From assembly GCF_014041915.1 (NCBI RefSeq), contig NZ_CP059472.1:1860001-1924000 (forward strand): a stretch of DNA of 64,000 nt, in the 5' to 3' direction. The notes below the pieces were generated by a model. That model did not search any database, was not told the DNA's origin, and worked only from the letters and a program-made list of their open reading frames with translations. Both the position numbers and the translations under genes were made by a program. Below are positions 50,880-59,453 of this stretch, piece after piece. The stretch comes from Marnyiella aurantia. GTDB lineage: Bacteria > Bacteroidota > Bacteroidia > Flavobacteriales > Weeksellaceae. How positions within the stretch are numbered: the stretch's first letter is position 1; each line of letters starts with the position of its first letter.

Positions 50880-52289
50880 ATGAACAAAATAAAATTATTA
50901 GTACTCTGTTCCGCTTCATTATTTTTCACAAATTGCAGTAATTTGATGGATGATAATCTTGATCCGGACGGAGTAATTGAAGAGAATGTCTTTAAAACGG
51001 TAAAGAATGCTGAAAAGGTAGTATTAGGTGCTTATTCCGCAATTCCGACCAGTGCAAATATCTATGCCCAGGCGCTGTTAACTGATGAGTTAAAATTTGG
51101 CGCTCAGAATAACGGACAAGGTAAAGAAGTTCATTCGTGGACCTTTACTTCCGGTCAGGCTGAATTTTCAGGTGTATGGTATGGTGCATATGGATCAATC
51201 TCTAATGCAAATAAATTCTTATTAAATTTTGACAATGTCGCTACTTCAACTCCAGCAGAGGTTGCTTTGAAAAATCAACTAAGAGGTGAAGCTCTAGCAT
51301 TACGTGCATTTAATCATTTCATTTTGGTTAGAAGTTATTCTCCAAAATATAGCCCCAGCGCATTAGGAATTCCTTATGTAACAAGTGATGACATTTTCGC
51401 GCAGCCTAGTAGGCCTACAATGCAGGAAACTTATCAAGCGATCATGGATGATGCCGCAGCCGCATATCCTCTGCTTCCCGTTACCACCGCTGACAATAAG
51501 TTTAGATTTAATCAGGGTGCCTTAAGAGCAATGCAGGCTTATATAGCTCTTGAAATGGGCGATTTTGATTCTGCGATTAACTACGCCAATCAAGCGCTTG
51601 CAATTAACAGTGCATTAGCAAGTACTTTAGGGACTGTTCAGGCAATGTGGACTGATGCGAACAGAGATGAACTTTATATGTATCAGGCAAATTTACCGGG
51701 TTCAGCTTCGGCAGCTCCAGGTGCCTTGTTTACAACTACTGCTCTAGCTTCCGGCGGTTTAATTTATTGGCACCCAAGTGTTACATTGTACAGTAAATTT
51801 GCTCCTGCAGATTTTAGAAGAACCAGATATTTCGGGGGAACTCCAGCTAACCTTGGTTCGTTCATTGTAAATAAGTATCCAGGGACTGCTGGTAACTATG
51901 GTATAAACAATGTGAAATTGTTCAGGGTTGCAGATATGCATTTGGTAAAAGCAGAGGCCTACGCCAGGAAAGCGGCACCAGATTTAGCAGCTTCTTTCGC
52001 TTCCTATCAGTTAGTGAGAGTTGCTAGAAATGCAGGAACTTCGGCTCCATTTACAAGCGCAACAGATGCGGTTGATAAAATTTTAGAGGAGAGATGGAAA
52101 GAATTTGCATGGGAAGGTTCAAGACTTTTTGATCTGAAGAGAAATGGTCGTACAATTACCAGAGTTGGTGCTGATATTTATATCCTGAATCCAGTTCCAT
52201 CATTGACTGATATTAACAGATATACGTACCCAATTCCAACTGCTGAAGTTCAGGCTAATCCGAATATGCAACAGAACCCTGGTTATTAA
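50880..52289 (+). CDS. SusD/RagB family substrate-binding lipoprotein
   Basis: The 469-residue outer-surface lipoprotein has a signal ending LFFTNCSNLMDDNLDPDG (lipid cysteine C19, followed by an acidic run typical of surface export). It has the helix-rich SusD fold with TPR-like pairs (LRGEALALRAFNHFILVRSY, AYIALEMGDFDSAINYANQA). The C-terminal part reads ILEERWKEFAWEGSRLFDLKR, then the closing YPIPTAEVQANPNMQQNPGY. It acts as the lid of the SusC channel that follows upstream. No sugar-specific residues can be read from it. Confidence 0.95.
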   Translation: MNKIKLLVLCSASLFFTNCSNLMDDNLDPDGVIEENVFKTVKNAEKVVLGAYSAIPTSANIYAQALLTDELKFGAQNNGQGKEVHSWTFTSGQAEFSGVWYGAYGSISNANKFLLNFDNVATSTPAEVALKNQLRGEALALRAFNHFILVRSYSPKYSPSALGIPYVTSDDIFAQPSRPTMQETYQAIMDDAAAAYPLLPVTTADNKFRFNQGALRAMQAYIALEMGDFDSAINYANQALAINSALASTLGTVQAMWTDANRDELYMYQANLPGSASAAPGALFTTTALASGGLIYWHPSVTLYSKFAPADFRRTRYFGGTPANLGSFIVNKYPGTAGNYGINNVKLFRVADMHLVKAEAYARKAAPDLAASFASYQLVRVARNAGTSAPFTSATDAVDKILEERWKEFAWEGSRLFDLKRNGRTITRVGADIYILNPVPSLTDINRYTYPIPTAEVQANPNMQQNPGY

Positions 52290-52307
52290 TAAGTAAAACA
52301 AATTAAA

Positions 52308-53108
52308 ATGAAAAATTTATCATATATTATTTTTTCTTTATTCCTTGTATTTGGAATAACATCCTGCTCGGAAGTAGACGATGATATGTTCTACTACAAA
52401 GGTGATGCAATGCTTAACTTTAACAAAGGCACCTTGATTGACGAGTCTGTATTGATTGATACGGATTATAAAGATATCAAACTTTCCTATGGTACAATTG
52501 AAGCTGTAACTGGGTCTCACACGGTGAATTTGGTGTTTGACGCTTCTAAATCCACTGCAGTGGAAGGTGTAGACTTCATTATCCAGCAAGGAACTGATGG
52601 TCTGGTTGATGGTGAAGTTGGGGGTACGTTTAGTATCCGTTTGTTGGAACCTGCTATTGGAGTTAATAAAACTGCCGTTTTTACTCTTCAGTCCTCCACA
52701 ATGAAGTTTGCAGATTTTGATCAAGTCTTAACGCTAAGCTGGAAATTACAATGTACTGTAGATTCGTTCCTGGGAGGTGGATTCTTCCTTGCTGATCCGG
52801 GATTGTTTACAGGAACATGGCCACAAGAAATAGTTGAAGGTCCAACACCTAATACACTTATCCTTAAGGATTATATTGAGACCGGTTTTGACATTGTTCT
52901 TTCTTATGATGCTTCAGGTAACGTAACGTTTGAGCCACAACAAACAGGGTTCATTAATGGTGCCGACGGTATGATCTCTATTAAAATGGCAACTGATGGA
53001 ACTCCATCAAAGTTTGATGCTTGTAACAGAATTCTTACCTTAAGAGCAAACTATTTCGTTACTGCTGGTACTTTTGGTAACGTAACGGATTTATTTACAG
53101 GGATGTAA
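52308..53108 (+). CDS. lipoprotein of the susCD operon (SusE-like position)
   Basis: The 266-residue lipoprotein has lipid cysteine C20 (LVFGITSCSEVDDDMF), with acidic residues after it. The N-terminal domain resembles a Calx-beta/sheet module (HTVNLVFDASKSTAVEGVDF, then GGTFSIRLLEP). The C-terminal part is beta-rich (WKLQCTVDSFLGGGFF ... LTLRANYFV). Such third genes of susCD operons are usually surface proteins that bind or present the substrate. I recognise no exact family. It lies 18 nt after susD and before the operon terminator. Confidence 0.8.
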   Translation: MKNLSYIIFSLFLVFGITSCSEVDDDMFYYKGDAMLNFNKGTLIDESVLIDTDYKDIKLSYGTIEAVTGSHTVNLVFDASKSTAVEGVDFIIQQGTDGLVDGEVGGTFSIRLLEPAIGVNKTAVFTLQSSTMKFADFDQVLTLSWKLQCTVDSFLGGGFFLADPGLFTGTWPQEIVEGPTPNTLILKDYIETGFDIVLSYDASGNVTFEPQQTGFINGADGMISIKMATDGTPSKFDACNRILTLRANYFVTAGTFGNVTDLFTGM

Positions 53109-53136
53109 AAAGTATCACCCGTTATATTCTTTAATT

Positions 53137-53166
53137 AACCACCTCAATCTTTGAGGTGGTTTTTTT
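53137..53166 (+). terminator. Terminator of the susCD operon
   Basis: A perfect 11-bp stem (53137-53147 with 53151-53161) with a TCT loop runs into a T run. Confidence 0.9.
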
Positions 53167-53232
53167 GTATGTAGATAACTGAGCAATTATTATCCGCACA
53201 TTGTCCGGAGTTTTTTGTTTCCTTTATTTTCT

Positions 53233-53240
53233 TATTTTTG
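53233..53240 (+). promoter_or_regulatory. -7 box of the porin-bshC operon
   Basis: TATTTTTG lies 17 nt before the ATG at 53258 and inside the longer open frame, which argues against the earlier start. A TTG at 53215-53217 is 15 nt upstream, shorter than usual. Confidence 0.45.
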
Positions 53241-53257
53241 TTCCAACAATTTCATTG

Positions 53258-55189
53258 ATGAGATATTTATTTTTTCTGGCGGTACTGTTCTCCAATCTGT
53301 ATGCTTCACAAATCGTGAACAAGACCGACAGCAATATGGTGAAACAGCCGGACTCCCTTGTCATAGACTCGGGTGTGCGTGATTCTCTCAAAATTTTCAA
53401 ACCGACAATTCAGGATTATATATCCTTTACCCAGTTTTCCGAACGGAAGGTTATAGATACAGTACTCTCTAATGAGAAAACATTTGCTTTCACGCAGTGG
53501 AATAACCGTGATAATTTCGGCAGGATACAGTTCGCCAATATCGGCTCGGGCTTTAACCCGTTGGTCTACGAAGTTAATCCCGAGCAGAACCTAACCCTTC
53601 TGCCAGAGAACAAGTCGTTTGGATTTTTGGGTATAAAGGACATCCGTTATTATGATGTTAAGACACCGACTACAACATTTATTTACCATAATGCGGTCAG
53701 GAATGGGGCAGCGCTTAACTCCACCTACACACAGAATATTGGCAAGAACTTCAACTTCGCGCTGGAGTATATGGGATTGCGTTCTCAGGGGCTCTATAGT
53801 AACTCACTTGCGGCAAACAACAATACACTCTTTTCCGGTCATTACATTTCAACTAATCTTAAATATGAAGCCTTCGCTCATTTTATTCATCAGAATATAA
53901 ATAACCAGGAGAACGGAGGTATTGCCAATAATGAACTTTTCATGGCTGATGACGATGCTTATGATAACCGTGCTAATGTAGAAGTCAATCTGGAAGGTGT
54001 AACCTCTCAGTTTTCTGCAAGAAGATATTATTTCAGTCACCAGTTTGCACCTTTTGACCCGGCAAAGTATCCGTTTAAGATTCGCCATACCTTATTTCAC
54101 CAGGGAAATAAGTACCGGTTTGCACAGGAAGCTCTGCAACCATACTTCTATCAGACAACAGCCAGCTTGGTTCCTGATTTTCCATTAACCACGGGGAAGT
54201 TCTCAAAAAATTTCAGTAATACCGTTAGCTTGGTTTTCGATAATGAAAGTTTTAAAGTGGACGCGGGTCTCAGACATCAAATGATGCAACTGGGTGTTAC
54301 AGAATCCCTGAACATAGCTAATATCACTGTTCCTGCAGAAATCAGGGAAAACCGGATTGGTGCTGTAGGTAATCTTTCTGTTGAGCTATGGGACAGGATA
54401 GGGCTCAATTCATTTCTTGAATTTTCCAGAGGTGAAAGATTCGGTAGTTATATTCAATCACGTAACCAATTTAGGTTGGAGCCGGTACAGGGTTATTTTG
54501 TTAATGCTAAAGTGAATTTTCAGTCGGCTACACCAAGTTTTAATTATCATCTTAATACCTCACCGTACAGAGCCTATAATTATTTTGAGGACGATTTTAA
54601 AAACCAGAGTATCCTGGAGATCGGAGGTAATGTGAACCTGAAGTGGTTCGATACTCAGCTTTTTGTAAACTATTTCAGGATTGATAACTTTACCTATCTC
54701 AATGGTACCAGACCGCAGCAAAGTGATAGCCCGGTAAACATTTCGCAAATCGGCGGCGATGCAACTTTTCGCTATGGCAAATTTAATCTGAATTCAAGAC
54801 TGCTTTTCCAGAATACCCTATCCAACGGTGATCTGTTTCCCGCTCCCAACTTCATTGGACGTGCAAATCTGTATTTCCAAAGTAAGGCCTTTAAGAATGC
54901 GGCCGAAATCCAGACGGGAATCAAAGCTCAGTTTTTCACAAAGTTCAGTTCGCGTGAATATTCTCCAATCCTTAATGAGTTTGTGTTGCCCGGCACAGCA
55001 GCGTATGATATAGGAGGTATCCCGGTTGTTGATGCTTACTTTAATCTTAAAGTAAAACGAATGTTCTTTTTCATCGAAGGACAGCACCTTAATACTTTGA
55101 TTGATAATAATAAAGTATATACAGCGCCTCATTATCCATTCTACGATTTTCGCCTGAATATAGGAATCGTTTGGTATATAATAAGTTAA
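53258..55189 (+). CDS. putative outer-membrane porin (Bacteroidota porin family)
   Basis: From the ATG at 53258 the product is 643 residues, starting MRYLFFLAVLFSNLYASQIV (a signal peptide). The rest is an outer-membrane beta-barrel with many alternating strands (FNFALEYMGLRSQGLYSNSL, FALDIGF-type ends) and a C-terminal YDFRLNIGIVWYIIS, as in the 'putative porin' family of Bacteroidota. The permeant is unknown. The longer frame starting at 53201 adds a hydrophobic run that overlaps the promoter and is rejected. bshC follows 9 nt later and probably shares the transcript. Confidence 0.85.
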   Translation: MRYLFFLAVLFSNLYASQIVNKTDSNMVKQPDSLVIDSGVRDSLKIFKPTIQDYISFTQFSERKVIDTVLSNEKTFAFTQWNNRDNFGRIQFANIGSGFNPLVYEVNPEQNLTLLPENKSFGFLGIKDIRYYDVKTPTTTFIYHNAVRNGAALNSTYTQNIGKNFNFALEYMGLRSQGLYSNSLAANNNTLFSGHYISTNLKYEAFAHFIHQNINNQENGGIANNELFMADDDAYDNRANVEVNLEGVTSQFSARRYYFSHQFAPFDPAKYPFKIRHTLFHQGNKYRFAQEALQPYFYQTTASLVPDFPLTTGKFSKNFSNTVSLVFDNESFKVDAGLRHQMMQLGVTESLNIANITVPAEIRENRIGAVGNLSVELWDRIGLNSFLEFSRGERFGSYIQSRNQFRLEPVQGYFVNAKVNFQSATPSFNYHLNTSPYRAYNYFEDDFKNQSILEIGGNVNLKWFDTQLFVNYFRIDNFTYLNGTRPQQSDSPVNISQIGGDATFRYGKFNLNSRLLFQNTLSNGDLFPAPNFIGRANLYFQSKAFKNAAEIQTGIKAQFFTKFSSREYSPILNEFVLPGTAAYDIGGIPVVDAYFNLKVKRMFFFIEGQHLNTLIDNNKVYTAPHYPFYDFRLNIGIVWYIIS

Positions 55190-55198
55190 TAACCTGTT

Positions 55199-56782
55199 TT
55201 GAAATTACATAAGAAAATACCTTTCGTGGAGCTTAAGGGGATTCCGGATCTTATCACGGATTTTCTGAAATCTGATCTTCCTGGTACAGAAGAGCACCTT
55301 TTCTCTCAGCAGAATTTCAAAACAAAAATTGCTTCCAGAGGCCGGCATTATTCCACCGAAACCCGAGAGATACTTTGTGAGGTGCTTTCTGATCAGATGG
55401 CCGAACCACATAGCAGTAAGCAAATATTTAATTTAAAGTCGCTACGCGAAAGTAACACGTTCACCATTACTACAGGGCATCAGTTAAACCTGTTTACGGG
55501 ACCCGTTTTCTTTATTTATAAAATCCTTCAAACCATAAAGACTGCTCAGTATCTAACTTCGGAATTTCCGGAGTATAATTTTGTTCCCGTTTTCTGGATG
55601 GCAACGGAGGATCATGATTTTGACGAAATCTGTTTTTTTAATACGGAGCAGCATAGATATGAGATACAGTCTGGGTCCGGTGGTGCCGTTGGGCGTATTA
55701 TACTTGATAATGTTTCGTTCATAAGCCGTTTTGAGAAGGAATTTCAGGATTCTGTTTTTGGTACCGAACTAATCCTGATGCTTAAAGAGGCTTACAAACC
55801 AGGCACTACGTTAGCTGCCGCAACACGGACTTTAGTGGACCGGATATTTGCGGAATACGGACTGCTTATTCTTGATGGTGATGATGCGCGGTTAAAAAAT
55901 CTGATGATTCCAGCTTTCTCAGAGGAGTTAAATATCTCAGCACTTTCACATAGTGTAAGCAAACAGGTGCAATTCTTAACCGAACGTTACGGAAAGGTCC
56001 AGGTTAACCCGCGCGAAATCAACCTTTTTTACCTGTCAGCTTCGAGGAACAGGATTGACAAGCTGGGTGACAGTTATGTTTTGGCAGACAGTGAACGAAC
56101 ATTCACGTCGCAAGAACTTCACAGGGAACTCACGGAGCACCCGGAGAAATTCAGTCCTAATGCTCTAATGAGACCTGTCTACCAGGAAACTGTTCTGCCC
56201 AACGTGGCTTATATCGGCGGAAATGCCGAAATCATGTACTGGCTGGAGCTTACAGATTATTTCAAGGATAGAAATATTCCTTTTCCGGTACTCATCCCGA
56301 GGAACTCTTTTTTGAATATCACAAATAAGACACTTCAGAAAGTGGACAAAAATCAACTGCAAATTGACGACTTCTTTGGTGATTATGGTTCGGTTATCAA
56401 TAGTAAGCTGCTGGAAAACAATGAAATCCGGAATTTGCTTAAGGATAAAGCGGGGGAGGTAGCAGCTGCATTTCAGTCTATTCGTGTCCTGGCTTCAAGG
56501 ACCGATAAAACGTTTGGTAACCTTGTCGCTGCAGAAGAAACGCGTCAGCTGAAGTCCTACCGGCGAATGCAAAAAAGGCTTTTACGTGCTGAAAAAGTGA
56601 AACAGTATGAACGGGTTGCGGCGTTACAGGCACTGTATAAAGAAGTACATCCCGGAAATAAATGGCAGGAGCGGGTTTATAATTTCAGTGTGTTTTACTC
56701 TTTCGGAGGCAGCGCTTGGCTCAAATCTTGTTTAGAGGAAATGGAAGTTACCCAGGCCAGTTTGGTGGTTATGGTAGATTAA
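55199..56782 (+). CDS. bshC: bacillithiol biosynthesis cysteine-adding enzyme BshC
   Basis: BshC joins cysteine to glucosaminyl-malate in the last step of making bacillithiol, a low-molecular-weight thiol used by Firmicutes and many Bacteroidota in place of glutathione. The 527-residue protein starts at a TTG codon (MKLHKKIPFVELKGIPDLIT). It has TITTGHQLNLFTGPVFFIYK near 90-109 and VPVFWMATEDHDFDEI near 130-145. PNVAYIGGNAEIMYWLEL comes later, and a helical coiled-coil region (about 420-490) precedes the end. It is in tight order after the porin gene; bshA and bshB are not in this window. Confidence 0.94.
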   Translation: MKLHKKIPFVELKGIPDLITDFLKSDLPGTEEHLFSQQNFKTKIASRGRHYSTETREILCEVLSDQMAEPHSSKQIFNLKSLRESNTFTITTGHQLNLFTGPVFFIYKILQTIKTAQYLTSEFPEYNFVPVFWMATEDHDFDEICFFNTEQHRYEIQSGSGGAVGRIILDNVSFISRFEKEFQDSVFGTELILMLKEAYKPGTTLAAATRTLVDRIFAEYGLLILDGDDARLKNLMIPAFSEELNISALSHSVSKQVQFLTERYGKVQVNPREINLFYLSASRNRIDKLGDSYVLADSERTFTSQELHRELTEHPEKFSPNALMRPVYQETVLPNVAYIGGNAEIMYWLELTDYFKDRNIPFPVLIPRNSFLNITNKTLQKVDKNQLQIDDFFGDYGSVINSKLLENNEIRNLLKDKAGEVAAAFQSIRVLASRTDKTFGNLVAAEETRQLKSYRRMQKRLLRAEKVKQYERVAALQALYKEVHPGNKWQERVYNFSVFYSFGGSAWLKSCLEEMEVTQASLVVMVD

Positions 56783-56822
56783 TCCTAAAGCCGTAATTTT
56801 GTAAAGAATACTTGTACTAAAG

Positions 56823-58487
56823 ATGATGAAGAAAATATTCATAATGTCCGTTTTACTGTTGTTCAGCGGAGTATCGGCGCAAAAGAAAACGCACACCGTT
56901 TCTAAAGGTGACAATGCCTACAATATTTCAAAGAAATATGGAATTTCGCTGGATGAATTTTTCAGATTAAATCCGGATTCCAAAAGTGGCAATCTTAAAA
57001 TAGGCGAGGTTGTTACCGTTAAAACCGGTTCTGGGATGCCAAGTTCCACAACGGTAGGCTACATCACTGTGGAGCCTGGACAAACGTTGTACGGGATTCT
57101 AAAACAGTATAAAGTTTCAGAGTCAGAAATTAAGAAACTTAATCCCGGACTGGAGTCTAACCTTAAAGTTGGCGACCGTCTTGCACTTCCTGCTTCCAGC
57201 ATTTCGCGCTACTCTGGTTCTGCCGCAGTAAGTGTTGCGGGAAACCGTAACAGTTCTGTAATTAAGGATGCTCCCGCAAACAACTATACTTCCAGCGGCA
57301 TTTCAACAGACAATTTTGTAACCTATACTGTTCAGTCAGGAGACACCACTTTTGGTATTGTGAATAAATTTGCTGTAACTCTGGATGATCTCATCCGCTT
57401 AAACGCTGATCTTTCCAAAGGTCTAAAAACAGGTATGGTGCTTAAGATTAAACCAGCCGATAAAGCGTATGTGAAAAAGTCCGGCGATGAGTTGAATGTT
57501 GTTGTCATGCTTCCGTTTGGTTATGAATCCGGCGACAGCAAATACAGAAGTATGTCCATGGATTTTCTGTCCGGAGCAAAACTCGCTGTTGAAAGGAATG
57601 CACGACGCGGACAAAAACTTAATATAAAGGTCGTGGATGCAGGTAGTGAGGCTACTTTCAAGAACTCGCTTACACAGATCAACCGGGATAATACTGATTT
57701 AATAGTGGGACCACTTTTCAAATCAAGTATTCTGGAAGTATTGGAATACGTAAAAGACAGTAAAATTCCTGTCGTAGCTCCCTTTGCAAACTCGGAAGAT
57801 CTTTATGGATTCAGTAATCTGATTATTGTTGAAACCAACGAACAGACCTATGCAGACCGAATTGTTCAGGAAGTCAAGACTGTTTATTCTGACCAGAAAA
57901 TATTTGTTGTTGCAGACGTTGACGGGGCACATGCGAATAATATCCGCTCCGCTCTGATGAAGACGTTGAAAAACCCTAATATACAGATTGTAAGTTCCCC
58001 ATCAGAAATTAAAGCTGATACAAATATGATGACAGGGCAGAGCGTACCCGTAATCGCAATTTTGGCCAGCAATAATGATAACACCGGTGAGTCGTTTGCA
58101 GAAAGGATGATTTCAATGTCCAAGGAAGTACAGGGCATAAAAGCTTTTTCTATGTATTACGTACCAACCTTCGAAAAGAAAGCAGACGAACTTACTCAAG
58201 CCGGATTAGTCTATATTATGGACAGGACAATCAACACTGAAGGCGCTTTCGAAAAAGAAATTCTTTCAGAATTTAACCAGAAATACTGCAAGACACCCGG
58301 TAAATACTCAATTATCGGTTTCGATGTTATGAATGATATGTTAAGTCGCGAGAACAGCCGTGGCGAAATTTTCAGTCAGATGGGTAAAACACAAATACAA
58401 TTGGCAACAAAGTTTGAATTTGAGCGGGTTCAGAGAAACGGAGCGTACGTGAATACTGGCTATCGCGTAGTCCGTCTGGTACCCTAA
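56823..58487 (+). CDS. three LysM domains fused to a type 1 periplasmic-binding domain
   Basis: The 554-residue exported protein has a signal peptide (ending ...FSGVSAQ, residue 20). Three LysM peptidoglycan-binding motifs follow: THTVSKGDNAYNISKKYGIS (22-66), YITVEPGQTLYGILKQYKVS (about 79-123) and TYTVQSGDTTFGIVNKFAVT (about 165-211). The C-terminal half (about 225-554) reads like a type 1 periplasmic binding fold (AKLAVERNARRGQKLNIKVV, DLIVGPLFKSSILEVLEYV). The protein would sit on the cell wall and might sense or hold a ligand there. The function is unproven. It is followed by a terminator at 58510. Confidence 0.88.
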   Translation: MMKKIFIMSVLLLFSGVSAQKKTHTVSKGDNAYNISKKYGISLDEFFRLNPDSKSGNLKIGEVVTVKTGSGMPSSTTVGYITVEPGQTLYGILKQYKVSESEIKKLNPGLESNLKVGDRLALPASSISRYSGSAAVSVAGNRNSSVIKDAPANNYTSSGISTDNFVTYTVQSGDTTFGIVNKFAVTLDDLIRLNADLSKGLKTGMVLKIKPADKAYVKKSGDELNVVVMLPFGYESGDSKYRSMSMDFLSGAKLAVERNARRGQKLNIKVVDAGSEATFKNSLTQINRDNTDLIVGPLFKSSILEVLEYVKDSKIPVVAPFANSEDLYGFSNLIIVETNEQTYADRIVQEVKTVYSDQKIFVVADVDGAHANNIRSALMKTLKNPNIQIVSSPSEIKADTNMMTGQSVPVIAILASNNDNTGESFAERMISMSKEVQGIKAFSMYYVPTFEKKADELTQAGLVYIMDRTINTEGAFEKEILSEFNQKYCKTPGKYSIIGFDVMNDMLSRENSRGEIFSQMGKTQIQLATKFEFERVQRNGAYVNTGYRVVRLVP

Positions 58488-58509
58488 ATTAAATATGTAT
58501 TAAAAAAGG

Positions 58510-58545
58510 CGGCATTGAAATGTAATTTCAATGCCGTTTATTTTG
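58510..58545 (+). terminator. Terminator after the LysM fusion gene
   Basis: A perfect 12-bp stem (58510-58521 with 58525-58536, CGGCATTGAAAT with its complement) and a GTA loop run into TTTATTTTG. Confidence 0.9.
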
Positions 58546-58547
58546 TG

Positions 58548-58555
58548 TAAATTTG
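58548..58555 (+). promoter_or_regulatory. -7 box of fabD
   Basis: TAAATTTG lies 25 nt before the fabD ATG. No -33 TTG is clear at the usual distance, because the preceding terminator occupies it. Confidence 0.4.
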
Positions 58556-58580
58556 CCGTTATAATTACTAATAAAATTAG

Positions 58581-59447
58581 ATGAAAGCACTTGTATTTCC
58601 TGGGCAAGGTTCACAGTTTGTTGGCATGGGAAAAGAACTTTACGATTCCCGGAAAGACATTAAAGACCTGATGGAATCTGCCAATGATGTCCTTGGATTT
58701 GATATATTGTCCCTGATGTTCAGCGGTGCTGAAGAGGATCTTAGAAAAACTGAAATTACGCAACCTGCCATATTTATTCATTCACTGGCTGCGCTTAAAG
58801 CTACTGATGCTCTCGGTACCGAAATGGTGGCTGGTCATTCACTTGGCGAATTTTCCGCTTTGGTGGCAAATGGTGTTCTGTCGTTTCAGGATGGCTTGAA
58901 ACTGGTACATGAACGTGCAAAGGCTATGCAGGAAGCATGTGATGCGCATCCAAGTTCAATGGCGGCAATCTTAGGCCTGGACGACAGTAAAGTAGAGGAA
59001 ATCTGCGCTTCAGTAAATGGCGTTGTGGTTCCTGCCAATTATAATTGTCCCGGTCAGCTTGTTATTTCGGGTGAGACTGATGCTGTGGAAGAAGCATGTG
59101 AAAAAATGAAAGAAGCAGGTGCAAAACGGGCACTGATACTTCCGGTAAACGGTGCTTTTCATTCGCCATTGATGCAGTCTGCACAGGACCGTCTGGCAAC
59201 AGCTATTTCCAGCACTAAGTTCCGTAATTCCACTATTCCTATATATCAGAACATAACTACCACGGCTGTTTCTGATCCGGAAGAAATAAAAAATAACCTG
59301 ATCGCACAACTTACCGGACCAGTGAAATGGACACAAAGCGTTCAGAATATGATTAAGGACGGCGCTACAAAATTTGTAGAAGTTGGTCCCGGTAAAACAC
59401 TGCAGGGACTGATTAAAAAGATAAACTCCGAAGTCGTATTTTCATAA
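58581..59447 (+). CDS. fabD: malonyl-CoA:ACP transacylase
   Basis: FabD loads malonyl groups onto acyl carrier protein for fatty-acid synthesis. The 288-residue protein has FPGQGSQFVGMG (6-17), the active-site S87 in GHSLGEFSA and the catalytic H194 in NGAFHSPLM. The typical VPANYNCPGQLVISG is near 150-164 and KFVEVGPGKTLQGLIKKI near the end. Length and motifs are standard. The GHMP kinase gene follows 6 nt later, so the two are co-transcribed. Confidence 0.97.
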   Translation: MKALVFPGQGSQFVGMGKELYDSRKDIKDLMESANDVLGFDILSLMFSGAEEDLRKTEITQPAIFIHSLAALKATDALGTEMVAGHSLGEFSALVANGVLSFQDGLKLVHERAKAMQEACDAHPSSMAAILGLDDSKVEEICASVNGVVVPANYNCPGQLVISGETDAVEEACEKMKEAGAKRALILPVNGAFHSPLMQSAQDRLATAISSTKFRNSTIPIYQNITTTAVSDPEEIKNNLIAQLTGPVKWTQSVQNMIKDGATKFVEVGPGKTLQGLIKKINSEVVFS

Positions 59448-59453
59448 CTGCTT

